A stretch of 64,000 bases of DNA from NCBI GenBank assembly GCA_900550475.1, contig URSA01000002.1, positions 1-64,000 of the forward strand, read 5' to 3'. Position numbers and translations under genes: made by a program. Source of the DNA: an uncultured Lachnospiraceae bacterium (GTDB lineage: Bacteria; Bacillota; Clostridia; Lachnospirales; Lachnospiraceae). The notes under the pieces were generated by a model. The model was not told the origin of the DNA and did not search any database. It saw nothing but the letters and a program-made list of their open reading frames with translations. How positions within the stretch are numbered: the first letter of the stretch is position 1; every line of letters begins with the position of its first letter. This document shows positions 24,009 to 32,396 of this stretch, piece by piece.

Positions 24009-24656
24009 ATGGCTGAACAGGAAAAGGAGATTCTGGAGGAAGAACAGAACACGGAGAACACGCCGGAAACGGAGGAAGCTGACAAGAAGAACGCAGAACA
24101 GACCGCGGAGGGCAAACCGGAAGCTGCCGATCCCGAGAAAGACGGGGCGTCCGAGGACGGAGAGAAGAAGCTCTTCGGAAAGAATAAGAAAAAGGATAAA
24201 AAGGAAGACAAGAAAGAGGAAGCCTTCAAGCAGAAGATCGAGGAGCTGGAGGACAGGGTAAAACGCCAGATGGCGGAATTTGAAAACTTCCGCAAGCGCA
24301 CCGAGAAAGAGAAGAGTGCGATGTACGAGGTGGGAGCCAAAAGCGTGATCGAGAAGATACTTCCCGTGGTAGATAATTTTGAGCGCGGCCTTGCCACAAT
24401 TCCCGAGGAGGAGAAGGGAAGCGCCTTCGCCGACGGAATGAACATGATCTACAAGCAGCTGCTCGGCGAGCTGGATAAGCTCGGCGTCAAGCCCATCGAA
24501 GCGGTGGGAAAGGAATTTGACCCGGATTTCCACAATGCGGTGATGCAGGTGGAGAGTGAGGAGTATGAATCCGGCGTGGTGGCGCAGGAGCTGCAAAAGG
24601 GTTATACCTACCATGATACTGTGGTGAGACACAGCATGGTAGCTGTCACAATATAA
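24009..24656 (+). CDS. grpE: Nucleotide exchange factor GrpE
   Basis: A 215-aa co-chaperone that releases ADP from DnaK. The first ~75 residues are a highly charged, low-complexity Glu/Lys tail (longer than in E. coli). Then come the long dimerisation coiled coil (about 75-125; RQMAEFENFRKRTEKEKSAM) and the C-terminal beta domain with NPDF-like KEFDPDFHNAVMQVESEEYE and GYTYHDTVVRHSMVAV. It lies 28 bp after hrcA and 41 bp before dnaK, the standard order. Confidence 0.95.
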   Translation: MAEQEKEILEEEQNTENTPETEEADKKNAEQTAEGKPEAADPEKDGASEDGEKKLFGKNKKKDKKEDKKEEAFKQKIEELEDRVKRQMAEFENFRKRTEKEKSAMYEVGAKSVIEKILPVVDNFERGLATIPEEEKGSAFADGMNMIYKQLLGELDKLGVKPIEAVGKEFDPDFHNAVMQVESEEYESGVVAQELQKGYTYHDTVVRHSMVAVTI

Positions 24657-24697
24657 ATGAAATTTCAAACCTAACAATATGACAGGAGGAACGAATC

Positions 24698-26575
24698 ATG
24701 AGTAAGATTATTGGTATTGACTTGGGAACAACAAACAGCTGTGTTGCCGTAATGGAAGGCGGTAAGCCGACTGTTATCGCAAATACAGAGGGAGCAAGAA
24801 CCACACCTTCCGTTGTGGCATTTACAAAGACAGGAGAAAGACTGGTAGGCGAGCCTGCAAAGCGTCAGGCAGTCACCAACGCAGAGAAGACCATCTCTTC
24901 CATCAAGAGAGATATGGGTACGGATCACGGCCGCACCATTGACGGCAAGAAGTATTCACCGCAGCAGATTTCCGCAATGATCCTGCAGAAGCTGAAAGCC
25001 GATGCCGAGAGCTATCTGGGCGAGAAGGTTACGGAGGCTGTTATCACCGTACCCGCATACTTCAATGACGCACAGCGTCAGGCAACCAAGGATGCAGGTA
25101 AGATCGCAGGTCTGGATGTAAAGCGTATCATCAACGAGCCTACGGCAGCAGCACTTGCTTACGGCCTTGACAATGAGAAAGAGCAGAAGATCATGGTATA
25201 CGACCTGGGCGGCGGTACCTTTGATGTGTCCATCATCGAGATCGGTGACGGCGTAATCGAGGTTCTGGCAACCAACGGCGATACCCATCTGGGCGGCGAT
25301 GACTTTGATAACAAGGTCATTGACTGGATGCTATCCGAGTTCAAGAAGCAGGAGGGCGTTGACCTGTCCGGTGACAAGATGGCAATGCAGAGATTGAAGG
25401 AAGCAGCTGAAAAGGCAAAGAAGGAGCTTTCTTCCGCTACCTCCACCAACATCAACCTGCCTTTCATCACCGCAACCGCAGACGGCCCGAAGCATTTTGA
25501 TATGAACCTGACAAGAGCAAAATTTGACGAGCTGACACATGATCTGGTAGAGAAGACCGCAATCCCCGTGCAGAATGCATTGAAGGATGCAGGACTGACC
25601 GCAGCAGATCTTGGCAAGGTTCTTCTGGTAGGCGGTTCCACACGTATTCCCGCCGTACAGGAGAAGGTAAGACAGCTGACCGGACATGAGCCCAACAAGA
25701 GCCTTAACCCGGATGAGTGCGTTGCACTGGGCGCTTCCATTCAGGGTGGTAAGCTGGCAGGCGATGCCGGCGCCGGTGATATCCTGCTTCTGGATGTTAC
25801 CCCGCTGTCCCTTTCCATTGAGACCATGGGCGGCATTGCAACGAAGCTGATCGAGAGAAATACCACGATTCCTACCAAGAAGAGCCAGGTATTCTCCACC
25901 GCAGCAGACAACCAGACCTCAGTAGAAATTAACGTTCTGCAGGGCGAGAGACAGTTTGCAAGAGACAACAAGTCCCTTGGACAGTTCAGACTGGACGGTA
26001 TCGCACCCGCACCCAGAGGAATCCCTCAGATTGAGGTTACCTTTGATATTGATGCAAACGGTATCGTGAACGTATCCGCAAAGGATCTGGGTACCGGCAA
26101 GGAGCAGCACATCACCATCACCGCAGGCTCCAACATGTCCGATGCCGATATCGAGAAGGCTGTCAAGGAAGCCGCTGAGTATGAGGCACAGGATAAGAAG
26201 CGCAAGGAGGCAGTAGATGCCAGAAATGACGCGGACGCTATGGTATTCCAGACCGAGAAGGCACTGAATGACGTAGGCGACAAGGTCAGCGCAGACGAGA
26301 AGGCTCAGGTTCAGACCGAGATCGACGCCGTGAAGGCAATTCTCGACAGAACCAAGGATAAGGAGCTTTCCGACAGTGAAGTGGATGAGCTGAAGGCAGC
26401 AAAAGAAAAGCTGATGAACAGCGCTCAGACCGTATTCACCAAGATGTATGAATCCATGCAGGGCGGTGCGCAGGGCGCAGGTGCCGCAGGTCCCGATATG
26501 GGCGGCGCATCCGCAAACACCGGCAGCACTGCACCGGATGACGATATCATCGACGGAGATTTCCACGAGGTATAA
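24698..26575 (+). CDS. dnaK: Chaperone protein DnaK (Hsp70)
   Basis: A 625-aa Hsp70. ATPase motifs: IIGIDLGTTNSCVAVMEGG (phosphate 1), VPAYFNDAQRQATKDAGKIA, IMVYDLGGGTFDVSII (phosphate 2) and KVLLVGGSTRIPAVQ (adenosine). Substrate domain: LLDVTPLSLSIETMGG and the GERQFARDNKSLG region. The helical lid ends with a Gly/Ala-rich linker and the acidic tail DDDIIDGDFHEV. Strong ribosome site (GGAGGA). Codon use is strikingly uniform (GCA, AAG, GTA), as expected for a highly expressed gene. Controlled by HrcA/CIRCE upstream. Confidence 0.98.
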   Translation: MSKIIGIDLGTTNSCVAVMEGGKPTVIANTEGARTTPSVVAFTKTGERLVGEPAKRQAVTNAEKTISSIKRDMGTDHGRTIDGKKYSPQQISAMILQKLKADAESYLGEKVTEAVITVPAYFNDAQRQATKDAGKIAGLDVKRIINEPTAAALAYGLDNEKEQKIMVYDLGGGTFDVSIIEIGDGVIEVLATNGDTHLGGDDFDNKVIDWMLSEFKKQEGVDLSGDKMAMQRLKEAAEKAKKELSSATSTNINLPFITATADGPKHFDMNLTRAKFDELTHDLVEKTAIPVQNALKDAGLTAADLGKVLLVGGSTRIPAVQEKVRQLTGHEPNKSLNPDECVALGASIQGGKLAGDAGAGDILLLDVTPLSLSIETMGGIATKLIERNTTIPTKKSQVFSTAADNQTSVEINVLQGERQFARDNKSLGQFRLDGIAPAPRGIPQIEVTFDIDANGIVNVSAKDLGTGKEQHITITAGSNMSDADIEKAVKEAAEYEAQDKKRKEAVDARNDADAMVFQTEKALNDVGDKVSADEKAQVQTEIDAVKAILDRTKDKELSDSEVDELKAAKEKLMNSAQTVFTKMYESMQGGAQGAGAAGPDMGGASANTGSTAPDDDIIDGDFHEV

Positions 26576-26613
26576 TGCGATAGCGTACCGTAAGGTGGAA
26601 TGGAGAGACTATT

Positions 26614-27783
26614 ATGGCAGAACAGAAACGAGATTATTATGAGGTGCTGGGCGTTGACAAAAATGCCGATGATGCCGCACTGAAAAAAGCATATCGCGTC
26701 CTTGCCAAGAAATATCACCCGGATATGAATCCGGGTGATAAGGAGGCAGAGGCGAAGTTCAAGGAGGCATCCGAGGCATACGCTGTTTTGAGTGATCCTG
26801 AAAAGAGGCGCCAGTACGATCAGTTCGGCCATGCGGCTTTTGAGGGTTCCGGAGGCGGCGGAGCCGGAGGCTTCGATTTCAGCGGCGCGGATTTCAGCGA
26901 TATTTTCGGTGATATTTTCGGTGACTTTTTCGGCGGACGGCGCAGCAGCAGTGCCAGAAACAACGGCCCCATGAAGGGAGCCAATATCCGCACCAGCATC
27001 CGCATCACATTTGAAGAGGCGGTCTTTGGCTGCGAGAAGGAAATAGAGCTGACGGTAAAGGAAAACTGTAAGACCTGCGGCGGCAGCGGCGCAAAGCCCG
27101 GAACCAGTCCGGAAACCTGTACCAAGTGCGGCGGCAAAGGCCAGGTGGTGTTCACCTCCCAGAATTTCTTCGGCACGGTGCGTAATGTGCAGGCGTGTCC
27201 CGACTGTCAGGGAACCGGCAAGATCATCCGGGAGAAATGCCCGGATTGCCGCGGTACAGGGTATGTGCCCATCAGGAAGCGCTATGCGGTGGATATCCCC
27301 GCAGGTATTGACAACGGTCAGTGCAAGCGTCTGCCCGGACTGGGAGAGCCTGGTACGAACGGCGGACCCAGAGGAGATGTGCTGGTGGAGGTCATTGTGG
27401 GACGCCACCCGATCTTCCAGAGACAGGACTACAACATTTACTCGACCGTGCCGCTGTCCTTTGCGGTTGCCGCTCTCGGCGGCAAGGTCGTGATTGATAC
27501 GGTGGACGGCAAAGTAGTGTGCGATGTGAAGCCGGGAACCCAGACGGATACCAAGGTTCGTCTGAAGGGAAAGGGCGTTCCCACGCTGCGCAACAAGGAT
27601 GTCCGCGGCGATCATTATGTCACACTGGTGGTGCAGGTGCCCGACAAGCTGAGCCACGAGGCGAAGGAGCTGTTGAAGCAGTTCGATGCGGAGTGCGGCG
27701 ATACGTTGAATGCGGCAAAGCGTGCTACCGAGGGCGACGAGCCGGATGACGGCGGAAGCAAAAAGAAAAAGTTTTGGAAATAG
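26614..27783 (+). CDS. dnaJ: Chaperone protein DnaJ (Hsp40)
   Basis: A 389-aa class I J-protein that stimulates DnaK ATPase. The J domain at 4-70 carries the HPD motif in KKYHPDMNPGD. It is followed by a Gly/Phe-rich region (GGGGAGGFDFSGADFSDIFG) and a complete zinc domain with four C-x2-C-x-G-x-G repeats (CKTCGGSGA, CTKCGGKGQ, CPDCQGTGK, CPDCRGTGY). The C-terminal substrate-binding domains follow. It lies 38 bp after dnaK. A new promoter just downstream (27792) suggests the heat-shock unit ends here, although no terminator is visible. Confidence 0.97.
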   Translation: MAEQKRDYYEVLGVDKNADDAALKKAYRVLAKKYHPDMNPGDKEAEAKFKEASEAYAVLSDPEKRRQYDQFGHAAFEGSGGGGAGGFDFSGADFSDIFGDIFGDFFGGRRSSSARNNGPMKGANIRTSIRITFEEAVFGCEKEIELTVKENCKTCGGSGAKPGTSPETCTKCGGKGQVVFTSQNFFGTVRNVQACPDCQGTGKIIREKCPDCRGTGYVPIRKRYAVDIPAGIDNGQCKRLPGLGEPGTNGGPRGDVLVEVIVGRHPIFQRQDYNIYSTVPLSFAVAALGGKVVIDTVDGKVVCDVKPGTQTDTKVRLKGKGVPTLRNKDVRGDHYVTLVVQVPDKLSHEAKELLKQFDAECGDTLNAAKRATEGDEPDDGGSKKKKFWK

Positions 27784-27791
27784 AACTCTGA

Positions 27792-27820
27792 TTGACACCC
27801 TTCCATGAACAGGCTACAAT
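27792..27820 (+). promoter_or_regulatory. Promoter of the prmA-rsmE-desulfurase-thiI group
   Basis: TTGACA (27792-27797) and TACAAT (27815-27820) with a 17-bp spacer, 37 bp before the prmA start. It allows expression independent of the HrcA-controlled promoter. Confidence 0.8.
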
Positions 27821-27856
27821 AAGCAGAGAGTATGGTTTCAGGAAAGGCGTGAGCAG

Positions 27857-28846
27857 ATGAAGTGGGTAAAATTCAAAATAAAAACCGTGACAGAGGCTGA
27901 GGACATTATTATCAGCACGCTGTACGATATCGGACTTGAGGGTGCGCAGATCGAAGATCGCGTACCCTTGTCTGCGTGGGAAAAAGAGCAGATGTTTGTG
28001 GACATCATGCCGCAGGAGCCGGATGATGACGGTATTGCCTATCTGAGCTTTTTCGTGGAGGAGAAAGAAGACGGAAGCCTGCTTTTGCAGGAGCAGGAGA
28101 CCACGAAGGAGGAGATCCTTGCGTCAGTGGAAAAGGAGCTTGCGGAACTGCGGGACTTCATGGACATCGGCGAGGGCAGCGTGACGGTGGATGAGACCGA
28201 GGATATTGACTGGATCAACAACTGGAAACAGTATTTCCATCAGTTCTACATTGACGATATTTTGGTGATCCCGTCGTGGGAGGATGTGAAGGTGGAGGAC
28301 GAGGACAGGATGATCCTGCACATCGATCCGGGCACGGCATTCGGCACGGGAATGCATGAGACAACGCAGCTCTGCATCCGCCAGCTGAAGAAATATGTCA
28401 ATTCCGAGACACGGCTTCTGGATGTGGGAACGGGAAGCGGCATTCTGGCAATCCTCTCCCTGATGTTTGGCGCGAAGCACGCGGTGGGAACGGATCTGGA
28501 TCCCTGCGCGGTGGAAGCGGTGGCGGAAAACTGCGCAAGCAACGGCATCGCCCCGGCGGATTTTGAGATGATGATCGGCAATATCATTACAGACCGGGCT
28601 GTGCAGGACAAGGTGGGCTACGGCTGTTATGACATTGTGGTTGCGAATATTCTGGCAGATGTGCTGGTGCCGCTGACTCCCGTGATCGTAAATCAGCTTA
28701 AAGACGGGGGCATCTATATCACCTCCGGCATCATAGACGACAAAGAGGAGACCGTGACGGAGGCGGTGAAGGCAGCCGGACTGACGGTGCTGGATGTCAC
28801 CTATCAGGGCGAGTGGGTCAGTGTGACGGCGCAGAAGAACCGATAG
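27857..28846 (+). CDS. prmA: Ribosomal protein L11 methyltransferase
   Basis: A 329-aa SAM-dependent methyltransferase that methylates ribosomal protein L11. The N-terminal substrate-recognition domain starts MKWVKFKIKTVTEAEDIIIS. The methyltransferase core has LHIDPGTAFGTGMHETTQLC (the PrmA signature), LLDVGTGSGILAILSLMFG (SAM motif I) and DIVVANILADVLVPLTP (the NPPY-equivalent NIL motif). GGCGTGAGC lies before the ATG. It commonly follows dnaJ in Firmicutes, as here, and its stop is 12 bp from rsmE. Confidence 0.95.
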   Translation: MKWVKFKIKTVTEAEDIIISTLYDIGLEGAQIEDRVPLSAWEKEQMFVDIMPQEPDDDGIAYLSFFVEEKEDGSLLLQEQETTKEEILASVEKELAELRDFMDIGEGSVTVDETEDIDWINNWKQYFHQFYIDDILVIPSWEDVKVEDEDRMILHIDPGTAFGTGMHETTQLCIRQLKKYVNSETRLLDVGTGSGILAILSLMFGAKHAVGTDLDPCAVEAVAENCASNGIAPADFEMMIGNIITDRAVQDKVGYGCYDIVVANILADVLVPLTPVIVNQLKDGGIYITSGIIDDKEETVTEAVKAAGLTVLDVTYQGEWVSVTAQKNR

Positions 28847-28858
28847 AGGGCGGAAAGT

Positions 28859-29599
28859 ATGTACCAGTTTTTTGTGGAACCAAACCAAATAAATGACAAG
28901 CGTGTCGTTATAACGGGAAGCGACGTAAACCATATCCGGAATGTGCTGCGCATGAAGCCCGGCGAGGAGATTGCGGTCAGCAACGGCACGGACGGCAGGG
29001 AATACCGCTGCGGAATCGTGGAGATCGGCGAGGAACAGGTGATCTGCGAGCTTCGCTTTATCAAGGAGGACGGGCTGGAGCTTTCCTCCCGCGTACACCT
29101 GTTTCAGGGACTTCCCAAGGCGGACAAGATGGAGCTCATCATCCAGAAAGCGGTGGAGCTTGGCGTGTACGAGGTGATCCCGGTGGAGACAAAGCGCGCC
29201 GTGGTGAAGCTGGATGCCAAAAAGGCAAGACAGAAAACGGAGCGCTGGCAGGCAATCGCAGAGGCTGCGGCAAAGCAGAGCAAGCGGCGGATCATCCCCC
29301 GGGTCTCGGAACCTGTCACCTTTGCACGGGCATTGGAGCTGGCAGGCGGCATGGAAGTGAAGATGATTCCGTACGAGCTTGCGGATGGCATGGAGCGGAC
29401 AAAGCAGATGATCTCCTCCCTGCCTGAGGATGCGGACATTGCCGTGTTTATCGGCCCCGAGGGCGGCTTTGAGGAGAGTGAGATCAAGGCGGCAGCGGAC
29501 GCCGGTACGGTGCCAATCACGCTGGGAAAGCGGATCCTGCGCACGGAGACGGCAGGGTTGACTGTTATGGCGTGGATTATGTATCAGTTGGAAAAATAG
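28859..29599 (+). CDS. rsmE: 16S rRNA m3U1498 methyltransferase RsmE
   Basis: A 246-aa SPOUT-family enzyme that methylates U1498 of 16S rRNA. Seen: N-terminal PUA-like region (MYQFFVEPNQINDKRVVITG), the family motif LFQGLPKADKMELIIQKAVE, TKRAVVKLDAKKARQKTERW, and the SPOUT knot with FIGPEGGFEESEIKAA and LGKRILRTETAGLTVMAW. Complete length. It follows prmA by 12 bp, the usual pairing. Confidence 0.95.
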   Translation: MYQFFVEPNQINDKRVVITGSDVNHIRNVLRMKPGEEIAVSNGTDGREYRCGIVEIGEEQVICELRFIKEDGLELSSRVHLFQGLPKADKMELIIQKAVELGVYEVIPVETKRAVVKLDAKKARQKTERWQAIAEAAAKQSKRRIIPRVSEPVTFARALELAGGMEVKMIPYELADGMERTKQMISSLPEDADIAVFIGPEGGFEESEIKAAADAGTVPITLGKRILRTETAGLTVMAWIMYQLEK

Positions 29600-29638
29600 C
29601 CGCATATATTGTATAAAGAGGGAAAAAGGAGAAATACA

Positions 29639-30799
29639 ATGGAAGTATATTTGGATAATTCGGCGACCACGCGCACATTTCCCGAAGTGGCAGACCTGAC
29701 GACCAAGATCATGTGCGAGGATTACGGCAATCCCTCCAGCATGCATATGAAGGGCGTCCGGGCGGAAAAATATATCCGGTATGCCAAGGAGACACTGGCG
29801 AGGATCCTGAAGGTGAACGAGAAGGAAATCTTCTTCACCTCCGGAGGCACGGAGTCGGATAATCTTGCACTGATCGGCTGCGCCATGGCAAACTATCGGT
29901 CGGGCAGGCACCTGATCACCACGCAGGTGGAGCATCCGGCAATTTTGCAGACCATGCGGTATTTGGAGGAGCAGGGCTTTTCCGTGACCTATCTTCCGGT
30001 GGATCACACCGGCAGGATTTCTTTGGAGGATCTGGAAAGAGCGATCCGCCCGGACACGATTCTGGTATCGATCATGCACACCAACAATGAGATTGGCGCC
30101 CTGCAGCCCATCGCTGAGGCGGGACATCTGATCAAGACAAAAAATCCGGCGGTTTTATTTCATGTGGATGCGGTACAAGGCTTCGGCAAGGCAGCCATCT
30201 ACCCTAAAAAAATGGGAATCGACCTGCTTTCGGTCAGCGGTCACAAGATCCATGGCCCCAAGGGCGTCGGTTTTCTGTATGTGGGTGAAAAGGTAAAGAT
30301 CCACAATATTCTCTACGGCGGCGGACAACAGAGAAACATGCGCTCGGGCACGGAAAATGTGCCGGGCATTGCGGGAATGGCGAGAGCGGCAGAGGTTCTG
30401 TACGGAAATCTGGACGCGGACATGGCAAGGCTTTATGATCTGAAGGAAGGCTTCATAAGAGGTGTGTCCGTGATTCCCGATGTTCAGGTCAACGGACTTA
30501 CCGGGACGGACAGCGCGCCCCACATTGTCAGCGTATCGATCCGGGGCGTCCGCAGCGAGGTGATGCTCCACGCGCTGGAGGACAAGGGAATCTATGTGTC
30601 GGCGGGCAGCGCCTGCTCGGCAAACAAGCCGCACACACAGGGCTCCGCAACGCTGCGCGGAATCGGGCTGGAAAAGGATCTTCTGGATTCCACCATCCGT
30701 TTCAGCATGTCGGTTGAGACCACACAGGAAGAAATAGACTATACTTTGCAGGCAATGTATGATATGATTCCCATGTTGCGCAGGTATACACGTCGATAA
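29639..30799 (+). CDS. Cysteine desulfurase (NifS/IscS-like)
   Basis: A 386-aa PLP enzyme that takes sulfur from cysteine as an enzyme-bound persulfide. Seen: MEVYLDNSATTRTFPEV, EIFFTSGGTESDNLAL, VDAVQGFGKAAIYPKKMG, the PLP-Lys in LLSVSGHKIHGPKGVGF, and the active Cys loop VSAGSACSANKP. It sits 14 bp upstream of thiI, so its sulfur most likely goes to ThiI for 4-thiouridine in tRNA and thiamine thiazole (as NifZ-ThiI in Bacillus). Start chosen at 29639 after AAAAGGAG. No iscU-type scaffold is adjacent, which argues against a dedicated Fe-S role. Confidence 0.92.
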   Translation: MEVYLDNSATTRTFPEVADLTTKIMCEDYGNPSSMHMKGVRAEKYIRYAKETLARILKVNEKEIFFTSGGTESDNLALIGCAMANYRSGRHLITTQVEHPAILQTMRYLEEQGFSVTYLPVDHTGRISLEDLERAIRPDTILVSIMHTNNEIGALQPIAEAGHLIKTKNPAVLFHVDAVQGFGKAAIYPKKMGIDLLSVSGHKIHGPKGVGFLYVGEKVKIHNILYGGGQQRNMRSGTENVPGIAGMARAAEVLYGNLDADMARLYDLKEGFIRGVSVIPDVQVNGLTGTDSAPHIVSVSIRGVRSEVMLHALEDKGIYVSAGSACSANKPHTQGSATLRGIGLEKDLLDSTIRFSMSVETTQEEIDYTLQAMYDMIPMLRRYTRR

Positions 30800-30813
30800 G
30801 GAAAGGTAGATTT

Positions 30814-32001
30814 ATGTATAAAGCATTTTTGATAAAATATGCCGAGATCGGTGTAAAGGGAAAGAACAGATATTTGTTTGAGGATGCACTTGTCAACCAG
30901 ATCAAATATGCGCTGAAGAAGTGCGAAGGCACGTTTTCGGTACACAAGACGCAGGGGCGCATCTATGTGGACGCGCTCACGGAATTTGATTTTGAGGAGA
31001 CTGTGGAACACCTGCAGAGAGTTTTCGGTATCTCCGGCATCTGCCCTGTGGTTTATGTGGAGGATGAAGGCTTTGAGAAGCTCTGTGAGGATGTGATCCG
31101 CTATCTGAATGAGATTTACCCCGAACACAATCAGACCTTTAAGGTACAGGCGAGAAGGGCGCGTAAAAATTATCCGAAGGAATCCATGGTAATCAACATG
31201 GATCTGGGAGAGGCGATCCTGAATGCATTTCCCGGGATGCGCGTGGACGTTCATAATCCGGATATCCTGCTCAATATTGAGGTCAGGGAGAAGATTTATA
31301 TTTATTCCGAAACTATTCCGGGTCCCGGGGGAATGCCTGTGGGAACAGGCGGAAAGGCGATGCTGCTCTTATCCGGCGGCATCGACTCCCCGGTTGCCGG
31401 TTACATGATAGCAAAGCGCGGCGTCAAGATCGATGCGGTCTATTTCAACGCCCCGCCCTACACCAGCGAACGTGCAAAACAGAAGGTGATCGATCTCGCG
31501 AGGATCGTGTCCCGGTACACCGGTCCCATCTATCTGCATGTAATCAACTTTACGGATATCCAGCTTTACATTTATGAGAAATGTCCCCATGAGGAGCTGA
31601 CCATCATCATGCGCCGGTATATGATGCGTATTGCGGAGCATATTGCAAAGGAGACGGAGTGTCTCGGACTGATCACGGGCGAGAGCATCGGGCAGGTGGC
31701 TTCCCAGACCATGCACAGTCTGGTGGCGACAAATGAGGTGTGCGAGCTTCCTGTGTACCGTCCCCTCATCGGATTTGACAAGCAGGAGATCGTGGAGATC
31801 TCAGAGAAGATCGGAACCTACGAGACTTCCATCCTTCCCTATGAGGACTGTTGCACGATCTTTGTGGCAAAGCACCCTGTGACGAAGCCCAGCCTGAAGG
31901 TGATCCGCAGACATGAGGAGAATCTTGAGGAGAAGATCGACGAGCTGGTGCAGACGGCTCTGGACACGGACGAACTGATTATCGTGAGCGATCACGAATA
32001 G
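30814..32001 (+). CDS. thiI: tRNA 4-thiouridine synthase ThiI
   Basis: A 395-aa protein with a ferredoxin-like/THUMP N-terminus (residues ~1-165) and a PP-loop ATP pyrophosphatase domain with the signature MLLLSGGIDSPVAGYM at about 188-203. It has ATTESIG-like LITGESIGQVASQTM and a Cys pair in ILPYEDCCTIF. It lacks the C-terminal rhodanese domain of the E. coli protein, which is usual in Firmicutes. It adenylates U8 of tRNA and receives sulfur from the upstream desulfurase. It is followed by a terminator at 32013. Confidence 0.95.
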   Translation: MYKAFLIKYAEIGVKGKNRYLFEDALVNQIKYALKKCEGTFSVHKTQGRIYVDALTEFDFEETVEHLQRVFGISGICPVVYVEDEGFEKLCEDVIRYLNEIYPEHNQTFKVQARRARKNYPKESMVINMDLGEAILNAFPGMRVDVHNPDILLNIEVREKIYIYSETIPGPGGMPVGTGGKAMLLLSGGIDSPVAGYMIAKRGVKIDAVYFNAPPYTSERAKQKVIDLARIVSRYTGPIYLHVINFTDIQLYIYEKCPHEELTIIMRRYMMRIAEHIAKETECLGLITGESIGQVASQTMHSLVATNEVCELPVYRPLIGFDKQEIVEISEKIGTYETSILPYEDCCTIFVAKHPVTKPSLKVIRRHEENLEEKIDELVQTALDTDELIIVSDHE

Positions 32002-32012
32002 AGGCACAAAAA

Positions 32013-32047
32013 AGAACACCTCGGAGAAATCCGGGTGTTCTGCTTTT
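32013..32047 (+). terminator. Terminator after thiI
   Basis: AGAACACC pairs with GGTGTTCT (outer stem, 32013-32041), with an inner CGGA-GAAA-TCCG and one bulged T, followed by GCTTTT. It closes the prmA-thiI unit and faces the minus-strand HPr-like gene. Confidence 0.8.
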
Positions 32048-32063
32048 GACTTCCGATATCTGA

Positions 32064-32294
32064 TTAGATCAGATAAGGCTTCAGAACTGCCATCACATCG
32101 TCGATGTTCTCTTCCGCATGAATGTTCAAGTCGATGGGCTTGGAAAGATCCAGACTGAAGATACCCATGATGGATTTTGCATCAATAACGTATCTGCCGG
32201 ATACAAGGTCAAAGTCATAATCGAACTTCGTAATATCATTAACGAAAGACTTTACTTTGTCAATGGAGTTTAAGGAAATCTGAACTGTTTTCAT
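32064..32294 (-). CDS. HPr-like protein lacking the phosphorylated His
   Basis: A 76-aa HPr-fold protein. The regulatory-Ser region aligns clearly (DAKSIMGIFSLDL, Ser 41 at the position of HPr Ser46), and FDYDFDL matches the second helix/strand area. The HPr active site GxHARPA is absent; by ungapped alignment from KSIMG, His15 corresponds to Ser 10 and Arg17 to Asp 12. It therefore cannot act as a PTS phosphocarrier, but like Bacillus Crh it could be a regulatory HPr. Own promoter (32335-32363) and AAGGAGG box. It stands alone, convergent with thiI. Confidence 0.82.
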   Translation of the reverse strand: MKTVQISLNSIDKVKSFVNDITKFDYDFDLVSGRYVIDAKSIMGIFSLDLSKPIDLNIHAEENIDDVMAVLKPYLI

Positions 32295-32334
32295 GGTTTA
32301 TTACCTCCTTAAATGATTCATACCTTCTGCTTCC

Positions 32335-32363
32335 ATATTAATGGGTTCGGTAGTAAAAGTCAA
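32335..32363 (-). promoter_or_regulatory. Promoter of the HPr-like gene
   Basis: On the minus strand TTGACT (32363 to 32358) and TAATAT (32340 to 32335) are separated by 17 bp, about 40 bp upstream of the start codon. Confidence 0.7.
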
Positions 32364-32396
32364 TGCCAAAACAATACAAAATTTGAAAGGATTCCT

